A stretch of DNA of 64,000 nt from Streptomyces sp. NBC_01255 (GTDB lineage Bacteria > Actinomycetota > Actinomycetes > Streptomycetales > Streptomycetaceae). How positions within the stretch are numbered: the stretch's first letter is position 1; every line of letters begins with the position of its first letter. The notes under the pieces are model-generated. The model had not been told where the DNA came from. It worked only from the letters and a program-made list of their open reading frames with translations, and did not search any database. The position numbers and the translations under genes were made by a program. This document shows, piece by piece, positions 1 to 7,156 of this stretch. The stretch covers positions 3,224,001 through 3,288,000 of the forward strand of contig NZ_CP108474.1 in NCBI RefSeq assembly GCF_036226445.1, written 5' to 3'.

Positions 1-1067
1 GTGAGGACCGCGAGCAGCGTCGCCAGCGCGCCCGGCCGGTCCGTCACCCGCAGCCGCAGGCTCAGATAGCGGCCCCCGGCGGCCATGCCGTGCCGCAGGA
101 TCCGCTGGAGGAGCAGCGGATCGACGTTCCCGCCCGACAGGATCGCGACGACGGGCCCCTGGAAGGCCCTCGGGTCGGCGAGGAGGGCCGCCACCGGGCT
201 CGCACCGGCCGGTTCGACGACCAGTTTGGCCCGCTCCAGGCAGAGCAGCAGCGCCGACGACAGGTCGTCCTCGGAGACGGTACGGACCTCGTCCACGTAC
301 TCCTGGACCAGGGCGAACGGCACGTCGCCCGGCCGCCCCACCTTGATCCCGTCCGCCATCGTCACCGGCGACTCGATCACCACCGGATGCCCGGCGGCCA
401 GCGACGGCGGATACGCGGCCGCGCCCTCCGCCTGCACGCCGATCACCTTCACGTCCGGACGCAGCGACTTCACCGCGAGCCCCACGCCGGCCGCGAGACC
501 GCCGCCGCCGACGCCCACGAGGATCGTCCGGACCTCCGGGCACTGCTCCAGGATCTCCAGGCCGACCGTGCCCTGCCCCGCGATGATGTCGGGGTGGTCG
601 AAGGGGTGGATGAAGACCGCGCCCGTCTCCCGGGCGTACGCCTCCGCCGCCGCCAGCGTCTCGTCGACGACATGGCCGTGCATCCGGACCTCGGCGCCGT
701 ACTCCCGGGTGGCCGCGACCTTCGGCAGCGGGGCGCCGACCGGCATGAAGACCGTCGCGTGCACGCCGAGCAGCTTCGACGCGAGCGCGACGCCCTGCGC
801 GTGGTTGCCCGCCGACGCGGCGACGACCCCGGCGGCCCGCTCCTCGGGCCGCAGCCCGGAGATCCGTACGTACGCCCCGCGCAGCTTGAAGGAACCGGTC
901 CGCTGGAGGTTCTCGCACTTGAGCTGGACCGGCGCCCCCACCAGCGACGACAGATGGCGGCTGCCCTCCATCGCGGTCACCCGGGCCACCCCGGACAGCA
1001 TCTTCTGCGCCCCCCGCACGTCGTCCAGCATGAGGTGGTGCAAGGGGTCTCGCGTACGGAAGCTCAT
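1..1067 (-). CDS. ilvA: Threonine ammonia-lyase (threonine dehydratase), 3' end cut by window edge
   Basis: PLP enzyme deaminating threonine to 2-oxobutyrate, the entry to isoleucine synthesis. The reverse-strand reading starts at the ATG at 1067 (MSFRTRDPLHHLMLDDVRGA) and stays open to position 1. The PLP-lysine motif GSFKLRGAY lies near residue 50, the substrate loop SAGNHAQG follows, and the glycine-rich phosphate-binding loop VGVGGGGLAAG sits mid-protein. The reading ends inside what looks like a C-terminal ACT-type domain (RYLSLRLRVTDRPGAL), as in the shorter ACT-containing threonine deaminases. The true 3' end lies outside the window. It is divergent from the MarR gene at 1216. The family is clear; whether the enzyme is biosynthetic or catabolic cannot be decided here. 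Confidence 0.9.
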   Translation of the reverse strand, partial: MSFRTRDPLHHLMLDDVRGAQKMLSGVARVTAMEGSRHLSSLVGAPVQLKCENLQRTGSFKLRGAYVRISGLRPEERAAGVVAASAGNHAQGVALASKLLGVHATVFMPVGAPLPKVAATREYGAEVRMHGHVVDETLAAAEAYARETGAVFIHPFDHPDIIAGQGTVGLEILEQCPEVRTILVGVGGGGLAAGVGLAVKSLRPDVKVIGVQAEGAAAYPPSLAAGHPVVIESPVTMADGIKVGRPGDVPFALVQEYVDEVRTVSEDDLSSALLLCLERAKLVVEPAGASPVAALLADPRAFQGPVVAILSGGNVDPLLLQRILRHGMAAGGRYLSLRLRVTDRPGALATLLAVL

Positions 1068-1215
1068 GACAGCAAGTCTCGCAGCTCACCGCCCTCGTGG
1101 CCGCTCGGCGGGCGGGTGCCGAATCCGGTTTGCGCAGCCCCGGTACGGACCCCCTCGGGTCCGCGTACTCTGTCCCCCACCGACCGACCACCCCCGCACG
1201 AGAGAGACCCCAGCC

Positions 1216-1752
1216 ATGCCCACATCTCAGGACATGACGACTGAGCTCGACCCCGGTCTCCTCGACGCCCTCCAGCACCAGGTGGCCGTCTTCGCCCGCC
1301 GGGCCGAGCAGACCCGCCTCGGCGGCACGGGACAGCTCCGCAACTCGATGGACCGCGCCGCCTACCTCCTCCTCAACCGGCTGGACCAGGAAGGGCCGAT
1401 GGGCGTCAAAGCGCTCGCGGCGGGCATGGGGATCGACTCGTCCACGGTCACCCGTCAGGTCGCCCCGCTCGTCGACACGGGCCTGGTCAAGCGGACCTCG
1501 CACCCGGAGGACGGGCGCGCGGTCGTGCTCCAGCTGTCGCCGCGCGGCCTCGCCCGCCTGGAGGAGGTCCGCTCCTCCCGCCGCCAGCTGATGGTGGAGG
1601 TCACGGACGGCTGGACGCAGGCCGAGCGCGAGTCCTTCTGCACGCTGCTCACGCGCTTCAACACCGCCCTGTCCGCACGGCAGTCGGCGCACACGGGGCA
1701 TCCGGGGGCCGGTTCCGGGGGTACGGCGACGGAGTCCGCGCCGACGTCTTGA
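1216..1752 (+). CDS. MarR-family transcriptional regulator
   Basis: A 178-aa winged-helix regulator. The start ATG at 1216 (MPTSQDMTTELDP) is chosen because the frame further upstream only shadows ilvA on the other strand. The winged-helix core spans roughly residues 45-120: helix GVKALAAGMGIDSSTVTRQV, then the wing SHPEDGRAVVLQLSPRG, which carries the DxR signature of MarR proteins. The tail is Gly/Ser-rich and probably disordered. It is divergent from ilvA with about 148 bp between the starts, so it may control ilvA, itself or both. No ligand can be inferred. Confidence 0.85.
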   Translation: MPTSQDMTTELDPGLLDALQHQVAVFARRAEQTRLGGTGQLRNSMDRAAYLLLNRLDQEGPMGVKALAAGMGIDSSTVTRQVAPLVDTGLVKRTSHPEDGRAVVLQLSPRGLARLEEVRSSRRQLMVEVTDGWTQAERESFCTLLTRFNTALSARQSAHTGHPGAGSGGTATESAPTS

Positions 1753-1825
1753 GCCGAGGGTCGTGAGCCGAGCCTGTTGAGCCGCGGCTCTTGACCCTGG
1801 CCTCCCGCTGCCCTCCTATGAGGGG

Positions 1826-2416
1826 GTGCGCGAGCATCGGATCGGACCTGGCAGCGAACAGGCCCACCGCACCCGGGAGTTCGAGACGTTCGTGGCCGGG
1901 GCGGCGGGACGGCTGCTGCATGCCGCGACCCTGCTCACCGCCGAGTCCCGTACCGCCAACCCCCACGCCAGGGCGCTGCTGAGCGCCGCCCTCGCCCATA
2001 CGTACGCGGTGTGGGCGCGGTTGCGCGACGAGGACCCGTACGACCTCACCCGCCGCGATCTCGCCGCCCGCTTCGCCCGCACCGCGTGGCGGCACCACGG
2101 CGGACACGGCCCGCTGGCCGCGCTCGGCCCGCAGGAACGTCTCGTCGTCGTGCTGCGGCTCTACGAAGGGGTGGCCGAGGAGCAGGTCGCGGCCCTGCTC
2201 GGGCTGTCCGAGGCGCGCGTCCGCGCCGTCTGCGCGCGCTCGGTCGCCGCGCTCCGGGCCGCGGCGCGCGGCGCGGCCGCCGCCTCGCAGGGGCCGGGTG
2301 GTCCCGGTGGTCCCGGTGGTCCCGGTGGTCCCGGTACTCCCGGAGCTCCCGGAGCTCCCGGAGCTCCCGGAGCTCCCGGAGCTCCCGGAGCTCCCGGTCG
2401 GAAGATCGCCGCGTGA
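1826..2416 (+). CDS. Sigma-70 region 4-like protein with collagen-like C-terminal tail
   Basis: A 196-aa protein starting at GTG 1826 (MREHRIGPGSEQ). Residues about 95-150 form a sigma region 4-type helix-turn-helix (LGPQERLVVVLRLYEG, EEQVAALLGLSEARVRAV), suggesting an ECF-like or regulatory sigma-related factor. The N-terminal half has no clear region 2. Residues about 157-192 are a Gly-Pro-X collagen-like run encoded by eleven 9-bp repeats. The stop overlaps the GTG start of the next gene, a small membrane protein, so the two are co-translated and may form a sigma/membrane-partner pair. A bona fide sigma function is unproven because region 2 is not obvious. Confidence 0.6.
   Translation: MREHRIGPGSEQAHRTREFETFVAGAAGRLLHAATLLTAESRTANPHARALLSAALAHTYAVWARLRDEDPYDLTRRDLAARFARTAWRHHGGHGPLAALGPQERLVVVLRLYEGVAEEQVAALLGLSEARVRAVCARSVAALRAAARGAAAASQGPGGPGGPGGPGGPGTPGAPGAPGAPGAPGAPGAPGRKIAA
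2297..2395 (+). repeat. Eleven 9-bp tandem repeats encoding Gly-Pro/Ala-Pro-Gly tail
   Basis: Four copies of GGTGGTCCC (2297-2332), one GGTACTCCC (2333-2341) and six identical copies of GGAGCTCCC (2342-2395) lie in tandem. The 8-bp palindrome GGAGCTCC recurs in the last block. In frame they encode collagen-like Gly-X-Pro triplets. Perfect identity suggests recent slippage, and repeat number is likely to vary between strains. Confidence 0.9.
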
Positions 2417-2664
2417 CCCGGCACGAGGACAAGGAGGCGGCGGTCCGGCGGATGCTGGACACCCCGCACCCGCCCGTCCCCGCGGATCTCGCCGTACAGG
2501 CCGTGGAGCGCGGGTCGCGGCGGGCGCGCCGGGAGCGGATGGCGCGCCGGGTGCTGTGGTGCCTGTTCGTCGTCGCCGTGTTCGCGTTCGTGGTGTGGGC
2601 GTCGGTGGAACGGCCGTGGGAGGTCCCGCCCGCGCAGACGACGCCACCGCTCGAAGGGTGGTGA
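2413..2664 (+). CDS. Small single-pass membrane protein, possible partner of the upstream sigma-like protein
   Basis: An 83-aa protein starting at GTG 2413, which overlaps the stop codon of the preceding gene (GTGA). The N-terminal half is charged (VTRHEDKEAAVRRMLDT...). An Arg-rich segment (about residues 35-45) is followed by one hydrophobic helix, VLWCLFVVAVFAFVVWA, and a short Pro-rich exterior tail ending TPPLEGW. The size, topology and translational coupling resemble a minimal anti-sigma or membrane tether, but no anti-sigma zinc motif (HxxxCxxC) is present, so the role is inference only. Confidence 0.6.
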   Translation: MTRHEDKEAAVRRMLDTPHPPVPADLAVQAVERGSRRARRERMARRVLWCLFVVAVFAFVVWASVERPWEVPPAQTTPPLEGW

Positions 2665-2710
2665 CAAGAGGCCGGGCCTAGCCTGGAGGAGGGGCCTACT
2701 GGAGGTCGCC

Positions 2711-2902
2711 ATGGCCAGGAAAGCAACGGACTGCCGGGACACCCCGAGCGTCTCCGGCTGCTCGCTCTACATCTCGGGCGAGGAGGAGGAGGTCGTCCGG
2801 GCCGCCGTCGAGCACATGGTGTCCGTACACGAACACACGGACACACTCGAACTCCGCGCGGAGGTGCGGGCCGCACTGAAGGACCCGCTGCCCGGGAGCT
2901 GA
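2711..2902 (+). CDS. DUF1059 family small protein
   Basis: A 63-aa protein, MARKATDCRDTP..., with the features of DUF1059: an N-terminal K-x-x-D-C-R-D segment, a CSLYISGEEEEV strand, and a C-terminal helix with H-x-x-x-x-H-T-D. The two conserved Cys and the His residues hint at metal or redox chemistry, but the family has no established function. A ribosome-binding sequence (GGAGG, about 2701) precedes the ATG. It appears to be a single-gene unit ending at the terminator near 2956. Confidence 0.75.
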   Translation: MARKATDCRDTPSVSGCSLYISGEEEEVVRAAVEHMVSVHEHTDTLELRAEVRAALKDPLPGS

Positions 2903-2910
2903 GCCGCGCT

Positions 2911-2954
2911 GAGCCGAACCGAGCTGAACCGAGCTGAACCGAGCTGAGCCGAGC
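2911..2954. repeat. 10-bp tandem repeat downstream of the DUF1059 gene
   Basis: Four adjacent decamers (GAGCCGAACC, GAGCTGAACC twice, GAGCTGAGCC) lie between the stop codon at 2902 and the terminator stem. The block is non-coding and looks like slippage-generated filler. Confidence 0.75.
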
Positions 2955-2955
2955 G

Positions 2956-2997
2956 ACGGAGGGCCCGGGCACCGTAACGGGACCCCGGACCCTCCGT
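2956..2997. terminator. Probable bidirectional terminator between DUF1059 gene and metB
   Basis: ACGGAGGG (2956-2963) pairs with CCCTCCGT (2990-2997), and inner GC-rich pairs (CCGGG/CCCGG) extend the stem with small bulges. It lies between convergent genes. There is no strong U-run, which is common in Streptomyces. Confidence 0.6.
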
Positions 2998-3008
2998 ACC
3001 GGCGTCGG

Positions 3009-4163
3009 CTAGCCCAGGGCCTGGCGGAGGTCCGCCAGGAGGTCCTCGACGTTCTCGATGCCCACCGAGAGGCGGACGAGGTCGGCCGGGACCTCCAGGG
3101 CGGAGCCCGCGACGCTCGCGTGCGTCATGCGGCCCGGGTGCTCGATGAGGGACTCGACGCCGCCCAGCGACTCACCGAGGGTGAAGAGCTGCGCGCGGTT
3201 GCAGACCTCGACCGCCGCCTCCTCGCCGCCCTGCACGCGGAAGGAGATCATGCCGCCGAAGGACCGCATCTGCTTGGCCGCGACCTCGTGCCCCGGGTGC
3301 TCCGGGAGGCCCGGGTAGAGGACCTGGGTGACCTTCGGGTGCTGGGTCAGCATCTCGACGACCTTCGCCGCGTTCTCGCTGTGGCGGTCCATGCGCACGG
3401 CGAGGGTCTTGATGCCGCGCAGCACGATCCACGAGTCGAACGGTCCGGCGACCGCGCCCATCGCGTTCTGGTGGTACGCGAGCTCCTCGCCGAGCGCCTC
3501 GTCGGCCGTCACGAGCGCGCCGCCGACGACGTCCGAGTGGCCGCCCATGTACTTGGTGAGCGAGTGCACGACGACGTCCGCGCCGAGCGCCAGCGGCTGC
3601 TGGAGGTAGGGCGAGGCGAAGGTGTTGTCGACGACGAGCTTCACGCCGGCCTGGCGGGCGACGCCCGCGACGGCCTCGATGTCGGTGATGCCGAGGAGCG
3701 GGTTCGAGGGGGTCTCGACCCAGATCAGCTTCGTACGGTCGTTGACGGCGTCCCGCACCGAGTCGATGTCGGAGGTGTTCGCCACCGAGAAGTCCACGCC
3801 CCAGCGCTGCACGACCTTGGCGAAGAGCCGGAAGGTGCCGCCGTAGGCGTCGTTCGGGATGACCACGTGGTCGCCGGGCGCGAGGAGGGTGCGCAGCAGG
3901 CAGTCCTCGGCGGCGAGCCCGGAGGCGAAGGCGAGACCACGCCGGCCGCCCTCCAGGGCCGCCAGGTTCTCCTCCAGGGCGGTACGGGTCGGGTTCGCGC
4001 TGCGGCTGTACTCGTATCCGCCGCGCAGCCCGCCCACGCCGTCCTGCTTGTAGGTGGACACCTGGTAGATGGGCGGGACGACCGCGCCGGTCAGCGGGTC
4101 GGCGGTGTTGCCCGCGTGGATCGCGCGGGTCTCGAAGCTCTGGTGAGAGTGCTGGTCGCTCAT
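3009..4163 (-). CDS. metB: Cystathionine gamma-synthase
   Basis: A 384-aa PLP enzyme of the Cys/Met metabolism family, joining an O-activated homoserine and cysteine to cystathionine for methionine synthesis. Diagnostic segments are ETRAIHAGN at the N-terminus, the tetramer PLP-phosphate contacts YEYSRSANPTR, the substrate-loop region GDHVVIPNDAYGGTFRL, and the Schiff-base lysine in HSLTKYMGGHSD (near residue 200). The length is normal for the family. Cystathionine gamma-lyase is the main alternative; the motifs do not separate the two. It is divergent from the gene at 4236. Confidence 0.88.
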   Translation of the reverse strand: MSDQHSHQSFETRAIHAGNTADPLTGAVVPPIYQVSTYKQDGVGGLRGGYEYSRSANPTRTALEENLAALEGGRRGLAFASGLAAEDCLLRTLLAPGDHVVIPNDAYGGTFRLFAKVVQRWGVDFSVANTSDIDSVRDAVNDRTKLIWVETPSNPLLGITDIEAVAGVARQAGVKLVVDNTFASPYLQQPLALGADVVVHSLTKYMGGHSDVVGGALVTADEALGEELAYHQNAMGAVAGPFDSWIVLRGIKTLAVRMDRHSENAAKVVEMLTQHPKVTQVLYPGLPEHPGHEVAAKQMRSFGGMISFRVQGGEEAAVEVCNRAQLFTLGESLGGVESLIEHPGRMTHASVAGSALEVPADLVRLSVGIENVEDLLADLRQALG

Positions 4164-4235
4164 GAGTCAGGAGCGTAGTCCTGAGCGCCCCCCGCCGCTT
4201 CGTTCGTCTCACCGGGTGTCCTGGACAATGGACGC

Positions 4236-5345
4236 ATGGAGATTCTCTGGTTCCTGATCGCGCTGGTGCTGCTGGTCAGCATCCTCGGCCCCTACCTGCG
4301 CCGCCGCAGGGGCGGTGTCGGGATCCGACAGGTCGCGCCGGGCGCACCGGACGCGGCGGACCCGGAGGCGTACGGCTTCGTGCGGCAGGAGGAGCAGGAC
4401 GTACGGCTGCCGGGGGCCGACGAGGAGCTTCTCCACGTCCTCGACGTCGTCCAGGCCACCCAGGACTGGCGGGCCGCCTCGCGGCTGCTGGCCGAGACCG
4501 GCAAGGACGGCGAGGTGCGCTGGCAGCGCGTCCAGGCCTTCGCGGGCGCCGCCTCCCTCGAACTCCAGGAGCGGCCCGGTGTGGGCGGGGCGTGGCTGCG
4601 GGCCTGGCGGGCGGACGCGCCGAAGGACGCGGGCGGGGCGGCCGTGCACGGCGAGTTCCTGGTGCAGCAGGCGTGGCGCTCCTCGGCTGCCGGGACGGAC
4701 GACTTCCGGATCATCCTGGAGGAGGGGCTGAAGGTCACCGAGGAGGCGGCGCTGCTCGCGCCCGGCGACCCCGTCCCGTACATCACGCAGCTGGCCGTGG
4801 CGCGTGGGCTCGGCTACAGCCACGAGCAGTTCGACCAGGTGTGGGCGAAGGTCATCGACCGCGCTCCGCAGCACATGGGGGCGCATCTGGCGGCCCTGCA
4901 CTACTGGTGCGAGAAGTGGCACGGTTCGCGCGAGGAGGCCGACCACTTCGCGACGACGGCCGCCGCGCGCGCCCCGCGGGGCTCGCTGCTCGCGGCGCTG
5001 CCGCTGTTCGCGGTGTACGAGCACGTGCCCGACGTGGTGCTCGTACAGGACTTCTTCCGTACGGCCGTGGTGAGCAAGGCGACGGAGGGCGCGCTGTACG
5101 CGGTCCACTCGGCTCGGCCCGAGGACCCGATGCTCGCGCACGTCCGGCACCTGCTCGTCTGGTTCCTGGTGCGCGGCGAGCGCTGGGGCGAGGCCATGCA
5201 CCAGCTGGTGCACGTCGACGGGCACGTGGGCGCGGTGCCGTGGACGCTGAGCGGGGACCCGGCGGCGGAGTACACGGTCTTCCGGAACCTGGCGGTGGCG
5301 GGGTACGAGGCGAACGGCGGCAGCCCGGTGACGCTGCCGCGCTGA
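4236..5345 (+). CDS. Membrane-anchored conserved protein of unknown function
   Basis: A 369-aa protein. The first ~18 residues (MEILWFLIALVLLVSILG) form one uncleaved N-terminal transmembrane helix, followed by a basic YLRRRRGG stop-transfer, so the body should face the cytoplasm. The body is helical and rich in Trp/Ala, with TPR-like spacing (ALHYWCEKWHGSREEADHF; LLVWFLVRGERWGEAMHQLV), suggesting a helical-repeat scaffold. No catalytic motif is visible. I recall a similar gene between metB and msrA in other Streptomyces, which would make this core chromosome. The function is unknown. Confidence 0.75.
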   Translation: MEILWFLIALVLLVSILGPYLRRRRGGVGIRQVAPGAPDAADPEAYGFVRQEEQDVRLPGADEELLHVLDVVQATQDWRAASRLLAETGKDGEVRWQRVQAFAGAASLELQERPGVGGAWLRAWRADAPKDAGGAAVHGEFLVQQAWRSSAAGTDDFRIILEEGLKVTEEAALLAPGDPVPYITQLAVARGLGYSHEQFDQVWAKVIDRAPQHMGAHLAALHYWCEKWHGSREEADHFATTAAARAPRGSLLAALPLFAVYEHVPDVVLVQDFFRTAVVSKATEGALYAVHSARPEDPMLAHVRHLLVWFLVRGERWGEAMHQLVHVDGHVGAVPWTLSGDPAAEYTVFRNLAVAGYEANGGSPVTLPR

Positions 5346-5364
5346 GGCGGGGCTGGACCGCTGA

Positions 5365-5392
5365 GGGCCGGAGGGGAATCCCTTCCGGCCCT
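5365..5392 (+). terminator. Probable terminator hairpin before msrA
   Basis: GGGCCGGA and TCCGGCCC flank a short GGGG-AAT-CCC core, then a T-rich tail (TTCCTTGTTG) follows on the plus strand. It sits between the stop at 5345 and the msrA ribosome-binding site. Confidence 0.6.
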
Positions 5393-5433
5393 TCCTTGTT
5401 GTGTCGACTGCCGACGTCGAGGAGAGATGCAGC

Positions 5434-6099
5434 ATGTTCCTGTCCCGCACCCCCGTCCTCCCCACCCCCGAGCAGGCCCTGCGCGGCCGCCCGGAGCCGG
5501 AGTTCTCCGTCCCGGATCGCCACACGGTCCTCGGCAACCCGCTCCTCGGCCCCTACCCCGAGGGCCTGGAGGTCGCCGACTTCGCCCTGGGCTGTTTCTG
5601 GGGTGCCGAGCGCAAGTTCTGGCAGACCGAGGGCGTCTGGACGACCCTCGTCGGCTATCAGGGCGGCATCACGCCGAACCCGGTGTACGAGGAGGTGTGC
5701 TCCGGTCTGACCGGCCACACCGAGGTCGTCCGGGTCGTCTTCGACCCGTCGAAGGTCTCGTACGCGTCGCTCCTGAAGCTCTTCTGGGAGTCCCACGACC
5801 CGACGCAGGGCTTCCGTCAGGGCAACGACGTGGGCACCCAGTACCGCTCCGCCGTCTACACGCACAGCGCGGCCCAGGCCGAGCAGGCCGAGGCCTCCCG
5901 CGCGGCGTACCAGAAGGTCCTCGCGGGCTCCGGCTACGGCGAGATCACCACGCACGTCCTGCCGGCGGACGAGGAGCGCCCGTTCTATCCGGCGGAGGCG
6001 TACCACCAGCAGTACCTGGACCGCAATGTTGGCGGCTACTGCGGCATCGGCGGCACAGGCGTGGCATGTCCGATCGGCATCGCGCCCGCTGACGAGTGA
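5434..6099 (+). CDS. msrA: Peptide-methionine (S)-S-oxide reductase MsrA, with 3' end apparently supplied by an inserted element
   Basis: A 221-aa enzyme reducing methionine-S-sulfoxide in proteins. ATG 5434 is preferred over GTG 5401 because GGAGAGA sits just upstream of it. The catalytic motif [10 protein letters not shown] contains the nucleophilic Cys (near residue 53), and the family segments GYQGG and [12 protein letters not shown] are present. The C-terminal resolving-Cys region (GGYCGIGG...GVACPIG) is intact. From about 6022 the codons change to AAT, GTT, ACA, GCA and TGT, unlike the strongly GC-ending codons before. A second, decayed version of this C-terminus lies at 8701-8772. I infer that the last ~25 codons came with the element at 6018-8709. 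Confidence 0.92.
   Translation: MFLSRTPVLPTPEQALRGRPEPEFSVPDRHTVLGNPLLGPYPEGLEVADFALGCFWGAERKFWQTEGVWTTLVGYQGGITPNPVYEEVCSGLTGHTEVVRVVFDPSKVSYASLLKLFWESHDPTQGFRQGNDVGTQYRSAVYTHSAAQAEQAEASRAAYQKVLAGSGYGEITTHVLPADEERPFYPAEAYHQQYLDRNVGGYCGIGGTGVACPIGIAPADE
6013..6027 (+). other. Candidate attL (msrA-side junction)
   Basis: TACCTGGAC shares TACC and GGAC with TACCCGGAC at 8701-8709. Large serine recombinases need only a short identical core, so crossover within GGAC (6018-6021) is plausible. Codon use shifts exactly here. Confidence 0.5.
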
Positions 6100-6170
6100 C
6101 GATCGCTTGGTGCATGCGCGGGCAGACTCGTTCGCGGGGTTGGCCGTGGCCAGTGGTTGGGTAGGTTCGC

Positions 6171-6193
6171 GGGAGGCTCGCAGTGAGCCTCCC
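6171..6193 (+). terminator. Hairpin downstream of msrA inside the element
   Basis: GGGAGGCTC (6171-6179) pairs perfectly with GAGCCTCCC (6185-6193) across a 5-nt loop, 70 nt after the msrA stop and 18 nt before the unknown gene. It could end msrA transcription or form part of the attachment-site region. Confidence 0.5.
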
Positions 6194-6210
6194 GACGCTG
6201 TGGGACGTAC

Positions 6211-7095
6211 ATGCGCTTCAACAACATGATCTACTTTTCGCGACGCAGACTGAACGCGTTCTTCCCTGAGCGCGCCGCGCGCCGCATGCCGGTCTTGAGC
6301 GCGGAAGTGGATCTGCAGGTTGCAACGGTGGCGGTGTCACCCGCTCCACCCAGAAATCCGACCGAATCGGAGCTTCACCGGCTCCGCCAAGTACGGCGAC
6401 AGCTTGAGCGCGAATCCTCCTACTTCCATGCTCCAGGGTTGGCTGTGGGTGAGTGGATCGTCTTCGACCTTGAGATGGGATGGAGCACGTCACACGAAGA
6501 CAGCAAGCTGCCCGACTTTGACGACGTCGTGTTCTTCATCGGGTCCCTGCGAGGCGAGCGGACTCTGGATGGAACCCCCGTCGATTTGATGCTCTGCGGT
6601 TCCACGGAGCATCTCCTCAAGAAGACGGCAACGGCGGGCAGGATGGGGTCGGGTACCCAGTGGCTGCACGACTTGGTCCTCAAGATCAACGACGCGGATG
6701 GGAACGGACTCACAGGCATCCCGGAAATGCTGACGGCTGCGGCCTTGGCCGTGCCACGAGTCAACCGCCCCGATCAGGTGGCGCGATGGGTGTTCGACAT
6801 CGCCAAAGGCCACCATGCGCCGCAGCATCGGGCAAGAGTCCATGGGCTGGCCCGAGTGGACCTACACATTCCGGAGTCGGAGTTTCAACCGCGTCTCATT
6901 GTGGCCACCCCGCTGTACGTCCACGACGCCTCGAAGAAGCCGGCGCGATGGATGACACGTCTACGTCTTCACCGTGACCTGTATCGGCGCCATCGCCGGT
7001 CCATCTGGCAGTGGCGCCCCGATCTGCCACCACGTGACCGAGGCAGGCTCTACTGCCCACCCGGGCAGGCCGAAGCCGCTGAAGCCTCGGAGTGA
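6211..7095 (+). CDS. Unknown cargo protein of the msrA element
   Basis: A 294-aa protein starting MRFNNMIYFSRRRLNAFFPE. It has no signal peptide or membrane helix. The first third contains a long charged stretch (residues ~45-65, ESELHRLRQVRRQLERESS). A central region has an acidic patch (LPDFDDVVFFIGSLRGER) then LDGTPVDLMLCGSTEHLL. The C-terminus is strongly basic (LRLHRDLYRRHRRSIWQW). I recognise no catalytic motif; it vaguely recalls an uncharacterised actinobacterial family whose members begin with a similar I-Y-x-S-x-x-K/R-L-x-x-F segment. Base composition is lower in GC than the neighbours, consistent with transfer alongside the recombinase, to which it is convergent. Confidence 0.55.
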   Translation: MRFNNMIYFSRRRLNAFFPERAARRMPVLSAEVDLQVATVAVSPAPPRNPTESELHRLRQVRRQLERESSYFHAPGLAVGEWIVFDLEMGWSTSHEDSKLPDFDDVVFFIGSLRGERTLDGTPVDLMLCGSTEHLLKKTATAGRMGSGTQWLHDLVLKINDADGNGLTGIPEMLTAAALAVPRVNRPDQVARWVFDIAKGHHAPQHRARVHGLARVDLHIPESEFQPRLIVATPLYVHDASKKPARWMTRLRLHRDLYRRHRRSIWQWRPDLPPRDRGRLYCPPGQAEAAEASE

Positions 7096-7156
7096 GAGCT
7101 CGCCGCACCTTGTAGGACAGGGATCCCCTGGTGGCCTTGTACGTCTCAGCTTGCCT

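Noticed and set aside
2297..2395. Possible CRISPR array from the regular repeats
   Set aside because: Units are contiguous 9-mers with no unique spacers and are inside a coding frame.
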